A DNA stretch of 38,494 bases. Source: Nevskia sp. Its GTDB lineage: Bacteria; Pseudomonadota; Gammaproteobacteria; Nevskiales; Nevskiaceae. Below, in pieces: positions 17,980 to 25,864 of this stretch (position 1 is the stretch's first letter; each line of letters starts with the position of its first letter). Both the position numbers and the translations under genes were made by a program. The stretch covers positions 1 through 38,494 of the forward strand of contig JARLJS010000268.1 of assembly GCA_031291075.1 (NCBI GenBank), given 5' to 3'. Under the pieces are notes generated by a model, which saw only the letters and a program-made list of their open reading frames with translations, did not search any database and was not told the origin of the DNA.

Positions 17980-19089
17980 TTGAACGCAGCCACGCTGTCC
18001 CGCAAGGCGCTGGAAGCGCCGTCCGCATCCGCCATCCGGCCGAAGTTGGCGCGCTGGCGCGCGGTCGGGCTGGTGCTGCTGTTCTGGTTCGGCTTTTTCG
18101 GGCTGATCCTGCCCGCCGATATCATCGAGGACATGCAGATGGCCGGCGGCGCCAACCTCGGCCGCGACGTGTTCGGCAACATGTTCGCCGCCCTGGCCTG
18201 GAGCGTGGTATCGCCCCTGATCCTGTGGCTGACGCAGCGCTACCCGGTGGAGGGCGAGCGGCGCTGGCGCAATGCCGGCCTGCAGGTCGCCGCCGGGCTG
18301 AGCATCACGGTGGCCCTGGTCACCGTATCCCACCTGGCCGTGCAATCCCTGTTCGGCGACCGCATTGGCGGCCACGTGCACTGGACCTTGCACCAGATCG
18401 TGCTGGTCAACACGGCCTACCTGCTGTTCATCTACCTGGCCTTCGTCGCCATCGTGCACGCCATGCGCCTGCTGCGCCGTTCCGAGGAGCGCGAGCGCCT
18501 GCTCAACCAGGCCCAGGTGCAGGCGCTCAAGGCCCAGCTCAACCCGCACTTCCTCTACAACACGCTCAACGCCGTGTCCGAGTTCGCCTACAAGGACGCG
18601 GCCATCGCCGAGCGCCTGATCACCATGCTCAGCGACCTGCTGCGGCTGTCCTTCGCCGGCGGCGACGCGCCCAAGGTGCCGCTGTCGGACGAGCTGGCGT
18701 TCTCCCGCCGCTACCTCGACATCCAGCAGCTCCTGCTGGAGGACCGCCTGCAGGTGCGCTACGCCATCGACCCGGCGGCGCTGGACGCGCAGGTGCCCAA
18801 CTTCGTGCTGCAGCCGCTGGTGGAGAACGCGGTGGTGCACGGCATCTCGCGGCGCGCCGCCAGCGGCCATATCGAGCTGGGTGCCAGCATCGCCGACGGC
18901 GAGCTCAAGCTGTGGGTGAGCGACGACGGCCCCGGCATGTCGAAGCCTTCCAGCCGGCGGCATGGCATCGGCCTGTCGCACACCCGCGCCCGCCTCGCCC
19001 AGCTCTACGGCGAGCGGCAGCAGCTGGAGCTGGACTCGCCGCCCGGCGGCGGCTTCACCGCCAGCCTGACGCTACCCTGCGAGCGCTGA
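17980..19089 (+). CDS. LytS-type membrane sensor histidine kinase
   Basis: This 369-residue protein has four predicted membrane spans in the first 165 residues, no extracytoplasmic domain of note, and a short coiled linker. The His-kinase domain of the LytS/YehU (PF06580) class follows: the phospho-acceptor is His190 in QLNPHFLYNTLN, the N-box is PLVENAVVHG (279-288), and the G-boxes are DDGPGM (315-320) and GIGL (329-332). The start is TTG at 17980. No better ATG lies nearby without losing the first membrane span. It overlaps the response regulator start as TGATG. Confidence 0.9.
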   Translation: MNAATLSRKALEAPSASAIRPKLARWRAVGLVLLFWFGFFGLILPADIIEDMQMAGGANLGRDVFGNMFAALAWSVVSPLILWLTQRYPVEGERRWRNAGLQVAAGLSITVALVTVSHLAVQSLFGDRIGGHVHWTLHQIVLVNTAYLLFIYLAFVAIVHAMRLLRRSEERERLLNQAQVQALKAQLNPHFLYNTLNAVSEFAYKDAAIAERLITMLSDLLRLSFAGGDAPKVPLSDELAFSRRYLDIQQLLLEDRLQVRYAIDPAALDAQVPNFVLQPLVENAVVHGISRRAASGHIELGASIADGELKLWVSDDGPGMSKPSSRRHGIGLSHTRARLAQLYGERQQLELDSPPGGGFTASLTLPCER

Positions 19090-19853
19090 TGGCGCCGATC
19101 CGGACCCTCATCGTCGACGACATGCCGCCAGCGCGCCGGCGCATCCGCCGGCAGCTGGAGCGGGCCGCGGACTTCGAGGTCGTCGGCGAGTGCGGCGACG
19201 GCGCCTCCGCCATCGGCAGCATCAAGAGCCTGCGGCCCGACCTGGTGTTCCTGGACGTGCAGATGCCGGAGGTCGACGGCTTCGGCGTGGTCGCCGCGCT
19301 GGAGCCGGAAAACCGCCCCGCCATCCTGTTTGTCACCGCCCACGACGAGCATGCGCTGCGCGCTTTCGAAGTGCACGCCCTCGATTACCTGCTCAAGCCG
19401 TTCGACGTCGAGCGCTTCGACCATGCCCTGCAGCGGGCGCGCGACCAGCTGCGCCTGCGCGACCAGTCCATCGACCAGCGCCTGGACGCCCTGCTGGCGC
19501 AGCTCAGGCCGGAGTCGCGCTGGCTACGGCGGGTGGCGGTGAAGACCCGCGGCCGCACCCGCGTGGTGGCGGTGGACGACATCGACTGGATCGGCGCCGA
19601 GGGCAACTACCTCAGCCTGCACGCCGGCGGCGAGGCGCACCTCATCCGCGAGACCATGAGCGCCTTCGAGCGCCAGCTCGACCCGGAACGCTTCGTGCGC
19701 ATCCACCGCTCCACCATCGTCAACCTGGACCGTGTGCGCGAGCTGACGCCGTTGTTCAACGCCGATCACAGCGTGCTGCTGAAGGACGGCACCGAGCTGA
19801 CGCTGTCGCGCAGCTATCATGACAAGCTGAAGGCGCTGTTGGGCGACATCTGA
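19089..19853 (+). CDS. LytTR-family response regulator
   Basis: The 254-residue protein has an N-terminal receiver domain with acidic pair Asp10/Asp11, phospho-acceptor Asp56 (VFLDVQMP), Thr82 and Lys102 (LLKPF). A C-terminal LytTR DNA-binding domain (about 150-254) follows, with VDDIDWIGAEGNYLSLH and FVRIHRSTIVNLDRV. LytTR domains bind imperfect direct repeats upstream of their targets. It is coupled to the kinase by a one-base overlap. The TGA stop at 19851-19853 lies two bases before the first heptamer of the repeat element, and the frame is open into the upstream gene only as a shadow. Confidence 0.93.
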   Translation: MAPIRTLIVDDMPPARRRIRRQLERAADFEVVGECGDGASAIGSIKSLRPDLVFLDVQMPEVDGFGVVAALEPENRPAILFVTAHDEHALRAFEVHALDYLLKPFDVERFDHALQRARDQLRLRDQSIDQRLDALLAQLRPESRWLRRVAVKTRGRTRVVAVDDIDWIGAEGNYLSLHAGGEAHLIRETMSAFERQLDPERFVRIHRSTIVNLDRVRELTPLFNADHSVLLKDGTELTLSRSYHDKLKALLGDI

Positions 19854-19855
19854 AG

Positions 19856-19956
19856 GTGAGGAGTGAGGGGTGAGGGGACAAGAAAAAAGCGCTTGTCCCC
19901 TCACAGCCCGCGCAGCGGGCGACCTCACCCCTCACCCCTCACCCCTCACCCCTCAC
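19856..19956. repeat. Dispersed repeat element 1: heptamers, core palindrome and GNA hairpin
   Basis: In order on the plus strand: GTGAGGA, GTGAGGG, GTGAGGG (19856-19876); a 13-bp perfect inverted repeat GTGAGGGGACAAG / CTTGTCCCCTCAC (19870-19882 and 19892-19904) around AAAAAAGCG; a hairpin GCCCGC-GCA-GCGGGC (19906-19920); GACCTCAC; then four CCCTCAC heptamers. It fills the gap between two convergent genes and its right end encodes the last residues and stop of the antiporter. Confidence 0.9.
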
Positions 19957-21120
19957 TGCAAACAGCGGCCTCAAGAACGGCGGCGCGATCAACGTAGTGG
20001 CGCAGGCCATGAACAGCACCGCGCCGAACAGCGGTTCCGGGATCACCCCGGCGGCCAGGCCGATCTGGGCCACCACGATGCCCACCTCGCCGCGCGGCAC
20101 CATGCCCATGCCCACCTGCAGCGCGCCGCGCGGCCCGAGGCCCCAGGCCCCGGCGCCGCAGCCGATCAGCTTGGAGGCGACCGCCACCACCGTCATCAGC
20201 AGCGCCAGCTCCAGGGTGTTGGCGTCGGTGAACACCTGCAGGTCGAGCTGCATGCCGATGTTGACCAGGAAGAAGGGCACCAGGAACTCGGTGGCGCCGC
20301 GCACCTGCTGGTGCAGGCCGTGGTTGTGCTCCACCGCCTCGGCCAGGGCCAGGCCGGCGAGGAAGGCGCCGATGATCGCTGCCACGCCGATGTAGACCGC
20401 CGCCAGGGCCAGGCCGAAGCACAGCACGATGGCGATGACGAAGTCCGCGTTACCGGCGCGCAGGCGCCGGAAGTGCGGCGCCGCGCGGGTCAGCACCGGC
20501 GCGCCGAAGAACGTCACGGCGGCGACGAAGCCCACCGCCAGCGCGGCGGTGAGGCCGATCTCGGCCAGGTTCACGCTGCCCTTGGCTGCGCTGGAGACCG
20601 CTGCCAGCACCAGCAGGCCCAGGATGTCGTCGATCACCGCCGCGCCCAGGATGATGCGCGCGGCATGGGAGTCGAGCAGGTTCATGTCGCCCAGCACCCG
20701 CGCGGTGATGCCGACGCTGGTGGCGACCATGGCGGTGCCGATGAACAGCGCCTCGATCGGGCGGCCGCCGTCGAACAGCAGCATCAGCAGGTAGCCGCCG
20801 GCCAGCGGCACCAGCACGCCCAGCACCGCCACCACCAGCGCGGTGCGGCCGACCCGGAAGATCGCCGACGGCTTGGTTTCCAGGCCGACGTTGAAGAGCA
20901 GGAAGATCACACCCAGTTCGGCCAGCACGTGGGAGGTTTCCGAAGGCGCCACCCAGCGCAGCACCTGCGGCCCGATCAGCACCCCGGCGAAGATCTCGCC
21001 GACCACGGTCGGCTGGCGCAGGCGCGCGAAGATTTCCGCCAGCAGCTTGGCGCCGGCGAGCATGACGAACAGCTCCACCAGCAGCTGGGCGCCATGGGCC
21101 TCCGTGGCGGGCGCGGACAT
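19939..21120 (-). CDS. CPA2-family cation:proton antiporter
   Basis: The 393-residue protein is made of about 12 membrane segments with the Kef/NapA-type layout. A TM near residues 40-52 (VVGEIFAGVLIGP), LGVIFLLFNVGLE (69-81) and the ion-site pair Asp164-Asp165 in GAAVIDDILGLL fit the family. It lacks the C-terminal TrkA-N/RCK domain of KefB/C, so gating by nucleotide or glutathione is not expected. It probably exchanges Na+ or K+ for H+. The last residues (VRGEG) and the TGA stop are read from the heptamer array of repeat element 1, so the native C-terminus may have been altered by the repeat. It is followed downstream only by the convergent LytTR gene. Confidence 0.9.
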   Translation of the reverse strand: MSAPATEAHGAQLLVELFVMLAGAKLLAEIFARLRQPTVVGEIFAGVLIGPQVLRWVAPSETSHVLAELGVIFLLFNVGLETKPSAIFRVGRTALVVAVLGVLVPLAGGYLLMLLFDGGRPIEALFIGTAMVATSVGITARVLGDMNLLDSHAARIILGAAVIDDILGLLVLAAVSSAAKGSVNLAEIGLTAALAVGFVAAVTFFGAPVLTRAAPHFRRLRAGNADFVIAIVLCFGLALAAVYIGVAAIIGAFLAGLALAEAVEHNHGLHQQVRGATEFLVPFFLVNIGMQLDLQVFTDANTLELALLMTVVAVASKLIGCGAGAWGLGPRGALQVGMGMVPRGEVGIVVAQIGLAAGVIPEPLFGAVLFMACATTLIAPPFLRPLFAVRGEG

Positions 21121-21141
21121 GTGTGCCTAGGCCACGTGTAC

Positions 21142-21783
21142 TTAGGTAAAGGGATAGCGGTGGACCTGCACCCCGGCGCCCGACCGCAGCGCCAGCACGA
21201 GCATGGCGGCCGCGACCTCCTCCGCCCGCACCGGCCGGTAGCGGGCCAGCGGGCCGGCGCACAGCGGCGCCAGCAGCGGCGACACGATCTGCGCCGCGGC
21301 TTCCGCCGGGCGCGACTCGGCCCGGGCGCCCAGCAGCAGCGAAGGTTGCAGGATATGCACCGTCGGGTAGCCCAGGGCGGCCACATCGCGCTCCATGTGA
21401 GCCTTCACCCGTGAGTAGAAGGCCGGCGAGGTGGCCGACGCGCCGATGGCCGAGACCACCACGAACCGGCTCGCCCCGGCGCCGCGCGCCGCCCGCGCCA
21501 GGTCCACCACCATGCCGTGATCCACCCGCTCCAGCCCGGCCTTGCCGGACTTGGCGGTGGTGGTGCCCAGGCAGCAGAACACGTCGTCCACCGCCAGCAG
21601 GCTGCCGAGCGTCTGCGGCTGCTCCAGGTCGTTCTGCGGGTTGACCAGCTTGGGGTGGGCCAGGTCCAGGGGACGGCGCGTGACCGCGACGACGCGGCCG
21701 TACTCCGGGCTGTCCAACAGCTTCTGCAGCAGGAACCGGCCGATGAGGCCGGTGCTGCCGGCGATGAGGGCGGTACGGGCCAT
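21142..21783 (-). CDS. Rossmann-fold NAD(P)-binding oxidoreductase (HTATIP2/YtfG-like)
   Basis: This 213-residue protein has the nucleotide-binding motif AGSTGLIG (8-15) at its N-terminus and the atypical SDR layout of the HTATIP2-like group: VFCCLGTTTAKSGK, then FVVVSAIGAS and SRVKAHMERDV, where Tyr and Lys (FYSRVK) serve as the catalytic pair. The substrate is unknown. It is 21 bases upstream of the antiporter gene on the same strand, so the two may share a transcript. It is divergent from the thioesterase operon over 93 bases containing a symmetric promoter-like repeat. Confidence 0.82.
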   Translation of the reverse strand: MARTALIAGSTGLIGRFLLQKLLDSPEYGRVVAVTRRPLDLAHPKLVNPQNDLEQPQTLGSLLAVDDVFCCLGTTTAKSGKAGLERVDHGMVVDLARAARGAGASRFVVVSAIGASATSPAFYSRVKAHMERDVAALGYPTVHILQPSLLLGARAESRPAEAAAQIVSPLLAPLCAGPLARYRPVRAEEVAAAMLVLALRSGAGVQVHRYPFT

Positions 21784-21809
21784 GGGGCCTCCGGTGGCGG
21801 GGTCCGCAG

Positions 21810-21846
21810 TTTAACCCGTGGGCGGTGGCGGGCATTGGGTTAAAAT
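21810..21846. promoter_or_regulatory. Symmetric divergent promoter region
   Basis: TTTAACCC (21810-21817) and GGGTTAAA (21837-21844) form a perfect inverted repeat with a 19-base spacer. The plus strand reads TTAAAAT, a good -10, about 30 bases before the thioesterase start, and the minus strand reads GGTTAAAC towards the oxidoreductase. The mirror arrangement fits overlapping divergent promoters or an operator that controls both. Confidence 0.4.
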
Positions 21847-21876
21847 GGCGCCCTTCGCGAAAATCCCTTTCCCCAC

Positions 21877-22332
21877 ATGCCTATCTGGAAACAGCCCGTC
21901 ACCCTGGGCCCCCTCCCCGTGGAGGACGCGCAGTTCCCCATCCCCGGCACCATCGGCGCCCACATCGGTCTGCGTATCACCGAGATCGGCGAGGACTACC
22001 TGCGCGGCACCATGCCGGTGGACGGCCGCACCCGGCAACCCTACGGCCGGCTGCATGGCGGCGCCTCCTGTGTGCTGGCCGAGGAGCTGGGCAGCATCGC
22101 GGCGAGCCTGTGCACCGATCCGTCGCAGGTGTTCACCGTGGGCCTGGAGATCAACGCCAACCACATCCGCGCCGCCACCCAGGGCACGGTCACCGGGACC
22201 GCGCGCCCGCTGCACCTCGGCCGCGCCACCCAGGTCTGGGAGATCCGCATCGAGGACGAGCAGAACCGCCTGGTGTGCATCTCGCGCCTGACCATGGCGG
22301 TGGTGTCGCTCAAGGAGGGACGGCCGGCGTGA
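21877..22332 (+). CDS. Hotdog-fold thioesterase (PaaI/YdiI-like)
   Basis: The 151-residue protein belongs to the hotdog thioesterases, which cleave acyl-CoA or aryl-CoA thioesters. The family signature GRLHGGASCVLAEELGS (57-73) is present, with Glu69 at the position of the catalytic Glu of YdiI. The substrate cannot be fixed; a medium-chain or aromatic acyl-CoA is likely. It overlaps the HIT gene by GTGA. With the SDR and acyl reductase further downstream it could recycle acyl-CoA in the same pathway, which is inference. Confidence 0.9.
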   Translation: MPIWKQPVTLGPLPVEDAQFPIPGTIGAHIGLRITEIGEDYLRGTMPVDGRTRQPYGRLHGGASCVLAEELGSIAASLCTDPSQVFTVGLEINANHIRAATQGTVTGTARPLHLGRATQVWEIRIEDEQNRLVCISRLTMAVVSLKEGRPA

Positions 22333-22766
22333 ACTTCGAGCTGCATGCGCAGCTGGCGCAGGACTGCCATCGGCTCGGGCGGTTCGAGCTGGGGCTGCTG
22401 CTGCTGATGGATGACGCCAGCTATCCCTGGTTCGTGCTGGTGCCGCAGCGCGCCGGCGTGCGCGAGGTGTACGAGCTCGACGCCGCGGACCGCGCCTTGC
22501 TGTGGGAGGAATCGGCGGCGCTGTCGCGCGCCCTGATGGCGGCCTTCCGCGGCGACAAGCTCAACCTGGCGGCGCTGGGCAACGTGGTGCCGCAGCTGCA
22601 CCTGCATCACATCGTGCGCTACGCCGGCGACCCGGCATGGCCGGCGCCGGTGTGGGGACGCCACCCGCCGCGCCCCTATACCGCCGCGGAGCTGGAGCGG
22701 CGCCGTGCGGCGCTGCTGCCGCATCTTCCCGCCGGCTTCACGGCGGCTTACGCTGCCCCGGGCTGA
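22329..22766 (+). CDS. HIT-domain protein (histidine triad hydrolase or nucleotidyltransferase)
   Basis: The 145-residue protein has a HIT motif near residues 89-95, QLHLHHIV, in which the first His of the triad is Gln, as is common in the branch with PQLHxH. Such proteins hydrolyse or transfer nucleotide groups, for example AMP-lysine or diadenosine polyphosphates; the substrate here is not clear. A GTG start at 22329 overlaps the thioesterase stop and begins the conserved protein at MNFELHAQLAQDCHRLGRF. The last 40 residues are a Pro/Arg-rich tail. It probably shares its transcript with the thioesterase. Confidence 0.85.
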   Translation: MNFELHAQLAQDCHRLGRFELGLLLLMDDASYPWFVLVPQRAGVREVYELDAADRALLWEESAALSRALMAAFRGDKLNLAALGNVVPQLHLHHIVRYAGDPAWPAPVWGRHPPRPYTAAELERRRAALLPHLPAGFTAAYAAPG

Positions 22767-22809
22767 GACCGGCAGGCAGTCGTCTATTTATCTATCAGGA
22801 ATTCGAAGT

Positions 22810-23637
22810 ATGCAGACAGTCGCGGACAAGAAAGTGCTGATCACCGGCGCCGCCATGGGCATGGGCAAGATCTACGCCCAGCTCTCGGTGCGGGAGGGTG
22901 CGGCGGCGGTGGTGCTGTGGGACATCAACCGGGACGAGCTGGACAAGACCGTGGCCGAGCTGCGCGCCGCCGGCGGCCGCGTGCATCCCTACGTGGTCGA
23001 CGTGTCCAGCCTCGAGGCCATCACCGAGGCCGCGGCGCAGGTGCGCCGCGAGGTCGGCAACCCGGACATCCTGTTCAACAACGCCGGCGTGGTGCGCGGC
23101 AAGTTCTTCTGGGAGCACGACCCGGTCAAGGACATCGCCTTCACCATGTCGATCAACGCCATGGCGCCGATGTACGTGGCCCGCGAGTTCCTGCCGGCGA
23201 TGATCGAGAACAGGGGCAGCGAGCAGCGCCTGGTCAACGTCGCCTCCGCCGCCGGCCTGGTCTCCAACCCGCGCATGAGCGTCTACTGCGCCAGCAAGTG
23301 GAGCTGCACCGGCTGGAGCGACTCGGTGCGGCTGGAGCTGGAGCACGCCGGCCACACCCACGTGCGCGTCACCACCGTCAACCCGACTTACATCTCCACC
23401 GGCATGTTCGAGGGTGCCAAGACGATGCTGCTCACCCCCCTGCTCACGCCGGAATACGTTACCGAGCGGGTGTGGAAGGCGATGAAGCTGGGCCGGCCGC
23501 GCCTGATCATGCCCTGGACCGTGTACATCTCCAATGCCCTGAAGGGGCTGCTGCCGATACGCTTGTTCGATTGGGTGGCACACCACATCTTCGGCATCTA
23601 CAAGACCATGGACGAGTTCAAGGGCCGCCCGCACTAA
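22810..23637 (+). CDS. Short-chain dehydrogenase/reductase upstream of the acyl reductase
   Basis: The 275-residue classical SDR has the cofactor loop TGAAMGMG (12-19), NNAG and the YCASK catalytic pair. AGGAATTCGAAGT precedes the ATG at 22810 as a ribosome binding site. It differs from the SDRs at 3181 and 29167, so the window has at least three separate SDR lineages besides the acyl reductase. The C-terminal half contains a basic, hydrophobic region (PWTVYISNALKGLLPIRLFDWVAHHIFG) that resembles a membrane-associating helix. Its position before a fatty acyl reductase, 149 bases upstream, suggests a lipid alcohol or aldehyde substrate; this is inference. Confidence 0.87.
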   Translation: MQTVADKKVLITGAAMGMGKIYAQLSVREGAAAVVLWDINRDELDKTVAELRAAGGRVHPYVVDVSSLEAITEAAAQVRREVGNPDILFNNAGVVRGKFFWEHDPVKDIAFTMSINAMAPMYVAREFLPAMIENRGSEQRLVNVASAAGLVSNPRMSVYCASKWSCTGWSDSVRLELEHAGHTHVRVTTVNPTYISTGMFEGAKTMLLTPLLTPEYVTERVWKAMKLGRPRLIMPWTVYISNALKGLLPIRLFDWVAHHIFGIYKTMDEFKGRPH

Positions 23638-23731
23638 GCCGGGCGAGCCGTGCCGACGACGACAGGAATGTCGCGCGGATATGCTAGTTTGTGCAAGCCC
23701 GTATCCGTGGCGGATAGGGGCTGGTGCAGGG

Positions 23732-23751
23732 CTGCCGGGCGGATCCGGCAG
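23732..23751. promoter_or_regulatory. Hairpin in the leader of the fatty acyl reductase gene
   Basis: CTGCCGG and CCGGCAG form a perfect 7-bp stem, 35 bases upstream of the ATG. A second small hairpin, TATCCG-TGG-CGGATA, lies just before it (23702-23716). They could affect mRNA stability or translation. A TATGCT box at 23680-23685 is a possible -10 but has no clear -35. Confidence 0.3.
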
Positions 23752-23786
23752 GAATGCGGAAACATAACAGAGCAGGAGCCATAACA

Positions 23787-25781
23787 ATGAATTACTTCGT
23801 CACCGGCGCCACCGGTTTCATCGGCCGGTTCCTGGTCGAACGTCTCGCCGCGCGCCCGGACGCCAGGATCCATGTGCTGGTGCGGGAATCCTCGCAGGAG
23901 AAGTTCGACGCCCTGCTCGAGCGGCTCGGCGATCACGGCGACAAGCTGATCCCGGTCTACGGCGACATCGCCGTCCCCGGCCTGATCGACGCGGCCGAGG
24001 CGAAGAAGCTCAAGGGCAAGATCGACCATGTGTTCCACCTCGCCGCCGTCTATGACATGAACATGGACGACGACACCGCCGACCGCGTCAACACCGGCGG
24101 CACCCGCAACGTGGTGGAGTTCGTCAACGAGCTGGGCGGCAAGGTGCGCCTGCACCACATGAGCTCGGTGGCCGTGGCCGGCGGCGACTTCGTCGGCAAG
24201 TTCACCGAGGACATGTTCGACGAGGGCCAGTCCACTCGCCATCCCTACTACCGCACCAAGTTCCAGGCCGAGAAGATCGTCCGCGAGGAATCCAAGGTGC
24301 CGTTCCGGATCTACCGTCCGGGCGCGGTGGTCGGCTCCTCCGTGACCGGCGAGATCGACAAGATCGACGGACCCTACTATTTCTTCAAGGCGATCCAGAA
24401 GATCAGCCACCGCGTGCCGAAGTGGGTGCCGCTGCTCGGCATCGAGGGCGGCCGCGTGCCGATCGTGCCGGTGGACTACGTGGCCGCCGCCACCGACGCC
24501 ATCGCCCACAAGGACGGCCTCGACGGACAGTGCTTCTGCCTGATCCAGTCGCATTCCCCCACCGTGGGCGAACTGCTCGGCGCCTTCCTCGCCGCCGCCC
24601 ACGGCCCGGAGTTCGCCCGCAAGCTGGAGCTGCCGGTGGTCCCGGGCTCGCTGCGCGCCATCACCGGCCGCATCGGCGGCGCGGTGCCGGATGCCGTCAA
24701 GAAACAGCTGTCCAGGACCATCGGCGTACCGGTGTCGGTGCTCGGCTACGTCATCAACCGCGCGGTGTTCGAAGACAAGAACGCCCGCGCCGCGCTGCGC
24801 GGCAGCGGCATCAAGTGCGCGGACATCGCCGACTACGCGCCGGTGCTGTGGCAGTTCTGGGAACAGCAGCTGGACCTCGATTTCAAGGCTTCGCCGCGCC
24901 TGGTGCGGCGCCTGGCCGGCAAGGTGGTGCTGATCACCGGCGCCTCCTCGGGCATCGGCTTCACCACCGCCAAGAAGCTGGCGGCGGCCGGGGCCAAGGT
25001 GGTGCTGGTGGCGCGCACCCAGGAGAAGCTGGAGGAAACCCAGAAGATCATCGAGAAGCTCGGCGGCGAAGCCTTCGTCTACCCCTGCGACCTCAACGAC
25101 CTGAAGGCGATCGACGCCATGGTCGCGGCCGTGCTGCGCGATTTCGGCCACGTCGACGTACTGATCAACAACGCCGGCCGCTCCATCCGCCGCGCCGTGG
25201 CCGAGTCCTACGACCGCTTCCACGACTACGAGCGCACCATGCAGCTCAACTACTTCGGCGCCGTGCGGCTGATCATGGCGCTGCTGCCGAGCATGCAGCA
25301 CCGCAAGAGCGGCCACATCATCAACATCAGCTCGATCGGCGTGCTCGCCAACGCGGCGCGCTTCTCCGCCTACGTCGCCAGCAAGTCGGCGCTCGATGCC
25401 TTCACCCGCTGCCTGTCGGCCGAGGTCAAGGCCAAGAACATCCACACCACCGCGATCTACATGCCGCTGGTGCGCACGCCGATGATCGCGCCGACCAAGA
25501 TCTACAGCTATGTCCCGACCTGGTCTCCGGACGACGCCGCCGACACGGTGATCAAGGCGATCCTGGAGCGGCCCAAGAGCGTCGCCACCACCCTGGGCAC
25601 CGCGGCCTCGATCAGCTATGCGCTATGGCCCAAGGTCAACGACTACATCCTGTCCAAGGGCTTCCAGCTGTTCCCCTCGTCCACCGCGGCGCGCAGCGCC
25701 AAGGACAAGGACGCGCCGGCGCTGAAGCCGACCCTGGAGCAGGTGGTGTTCGCCAACGTGTTCAAGGGCGAGCACTGGTAA
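23787..25781 (+). CDS. Two-domain fatty acyl-CoA/ACP reductase to fatty alcohol (FAR-like)
   Basis: This 664-residue protein joins an N-terminal extended-SDR reductase to a C-terminal classical SDR. Domain one has TGATGFIG (6-13), a catalytic Tyr154/Lys158 pair in YYRTK, and the FAR-like PFRIYRPGAVVGSS. Domain two has TGASSGIG (384-391), NNAG (461-464), Ser515-516 and YVASK (Tyr529, Lys533). The layout and length match the Marinobacter-type bifunctional reductase, where acyl-CoA is reduced to aldehyde and then alcohol for wax ester synthesis; this match is from memory of the family, not a computed alignment. AGGAGCC precedes the ATG at 23787. No wax ester synthase is in the window. Confidence 0.85.
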   Translation: MNYFVTGATGFIGRFLVERLAARPDARIHVLVRESSQEKFDALLERLGDHGDKLIPVYGDIAVPGLIDAAEAKKLKGKIDHVFHLAAVYDMNMDDDTADRVNTGGTRNVVEFVNELGGKVRLHHMSSVAVAGGDFVGKFTEDMFDEGQSTRHPYYRTKFQAEKIVREESKVPFRIYRPGAVVGSSVTGEIDKIDGPYYFFKAIQKISHRVPKWVPLLGIEGGRVPIVPVDYVAAATDAIAHKDGLDGQCFCLIQSHSPTVGELLGAFLAAAHGPEFARKLELPVVPGSLRAITGRIGGAVPDAVKKQLSRTIGVPVSVLGYVINRAVFEDKNARAALRGSGIKCADIADYAPVLWQFWEQQLDLDFKASPRLVRRLAGKVVLITGASSGIGFTTAKKLAAAGAKVVLVARTQEKLEETQKIIEKLGGEAFVYPCDLNDLKAIDAMVAAVLRDFGHVDVLINNAGRSIRRAVAESYDRFHDYERTMQLNYFGAVRLIMALLPSMQHRKSGHIINISSIGVLANAARFSAYVASKSALDAFTRCLSAEVKAKNIHTTAIYMPLVRTPMIAPTKIYSYVPTWSPDDAADTVIKAILERPKSVATTLGTAASISYALWPKVNDYILSKGFQLFPSSTAARSAKDKDAPALKPTLEQVVFANVFKGEHW

Positions 25782-25804
25782 AGGCGGCTTGCGGGAACAA
25801 CGGC

Positions 25805-25850
25805 TTCCAGTTCCGGGGAAGCCTGTTCCTGCTTCTCCCGGAAACTGGAA
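25805..25850. terminator. Long hairpin between convergent acyl reductase and esterase genes
   Basis: TTCCAGTTCCGGGGAAGC (25805-25822) pairs with GCTTCTCCCGGAAACTGGAA (25831-25850), giving 18 base pairs with two single-base bulges and an 8-base loop. It is between two convergent stops, so it could end both transcripts. The plus side continues with CTTCTTGATCTT, a weak T-run. Confidence 0.6.
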
Positions 25851-25864
25851 ACTGCTTCTTGATC

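Noticed and set aside
17530-18981. Minus-strand open frame opposite the LytS kinase
   Set aside because: Composition is a GC-rich shadow. The plus strand shows the full kinase motifs.
19856-19956. CRISPR array
   Set aside because: The units are 7 bases and contiguous, with no spacers of 25-40 bases and no cas genes. It is a tandem heptamer and hairpin element.
19870-21414. Plus-strand open frame of about 514 codons opposite the antiporter
   Set aside because: His/Gln/Arg-rich, no motif, and antisense to a protein with clear membrane segments and ion site.
23634-25445. Long antisense open frame opposite the acyl reductase
   Set aside because: It is rich in His, Gly, Val and Asp with no motifs, as expected from the complement of a GC-rich gene. 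The plus strand has two complete SDR domains.
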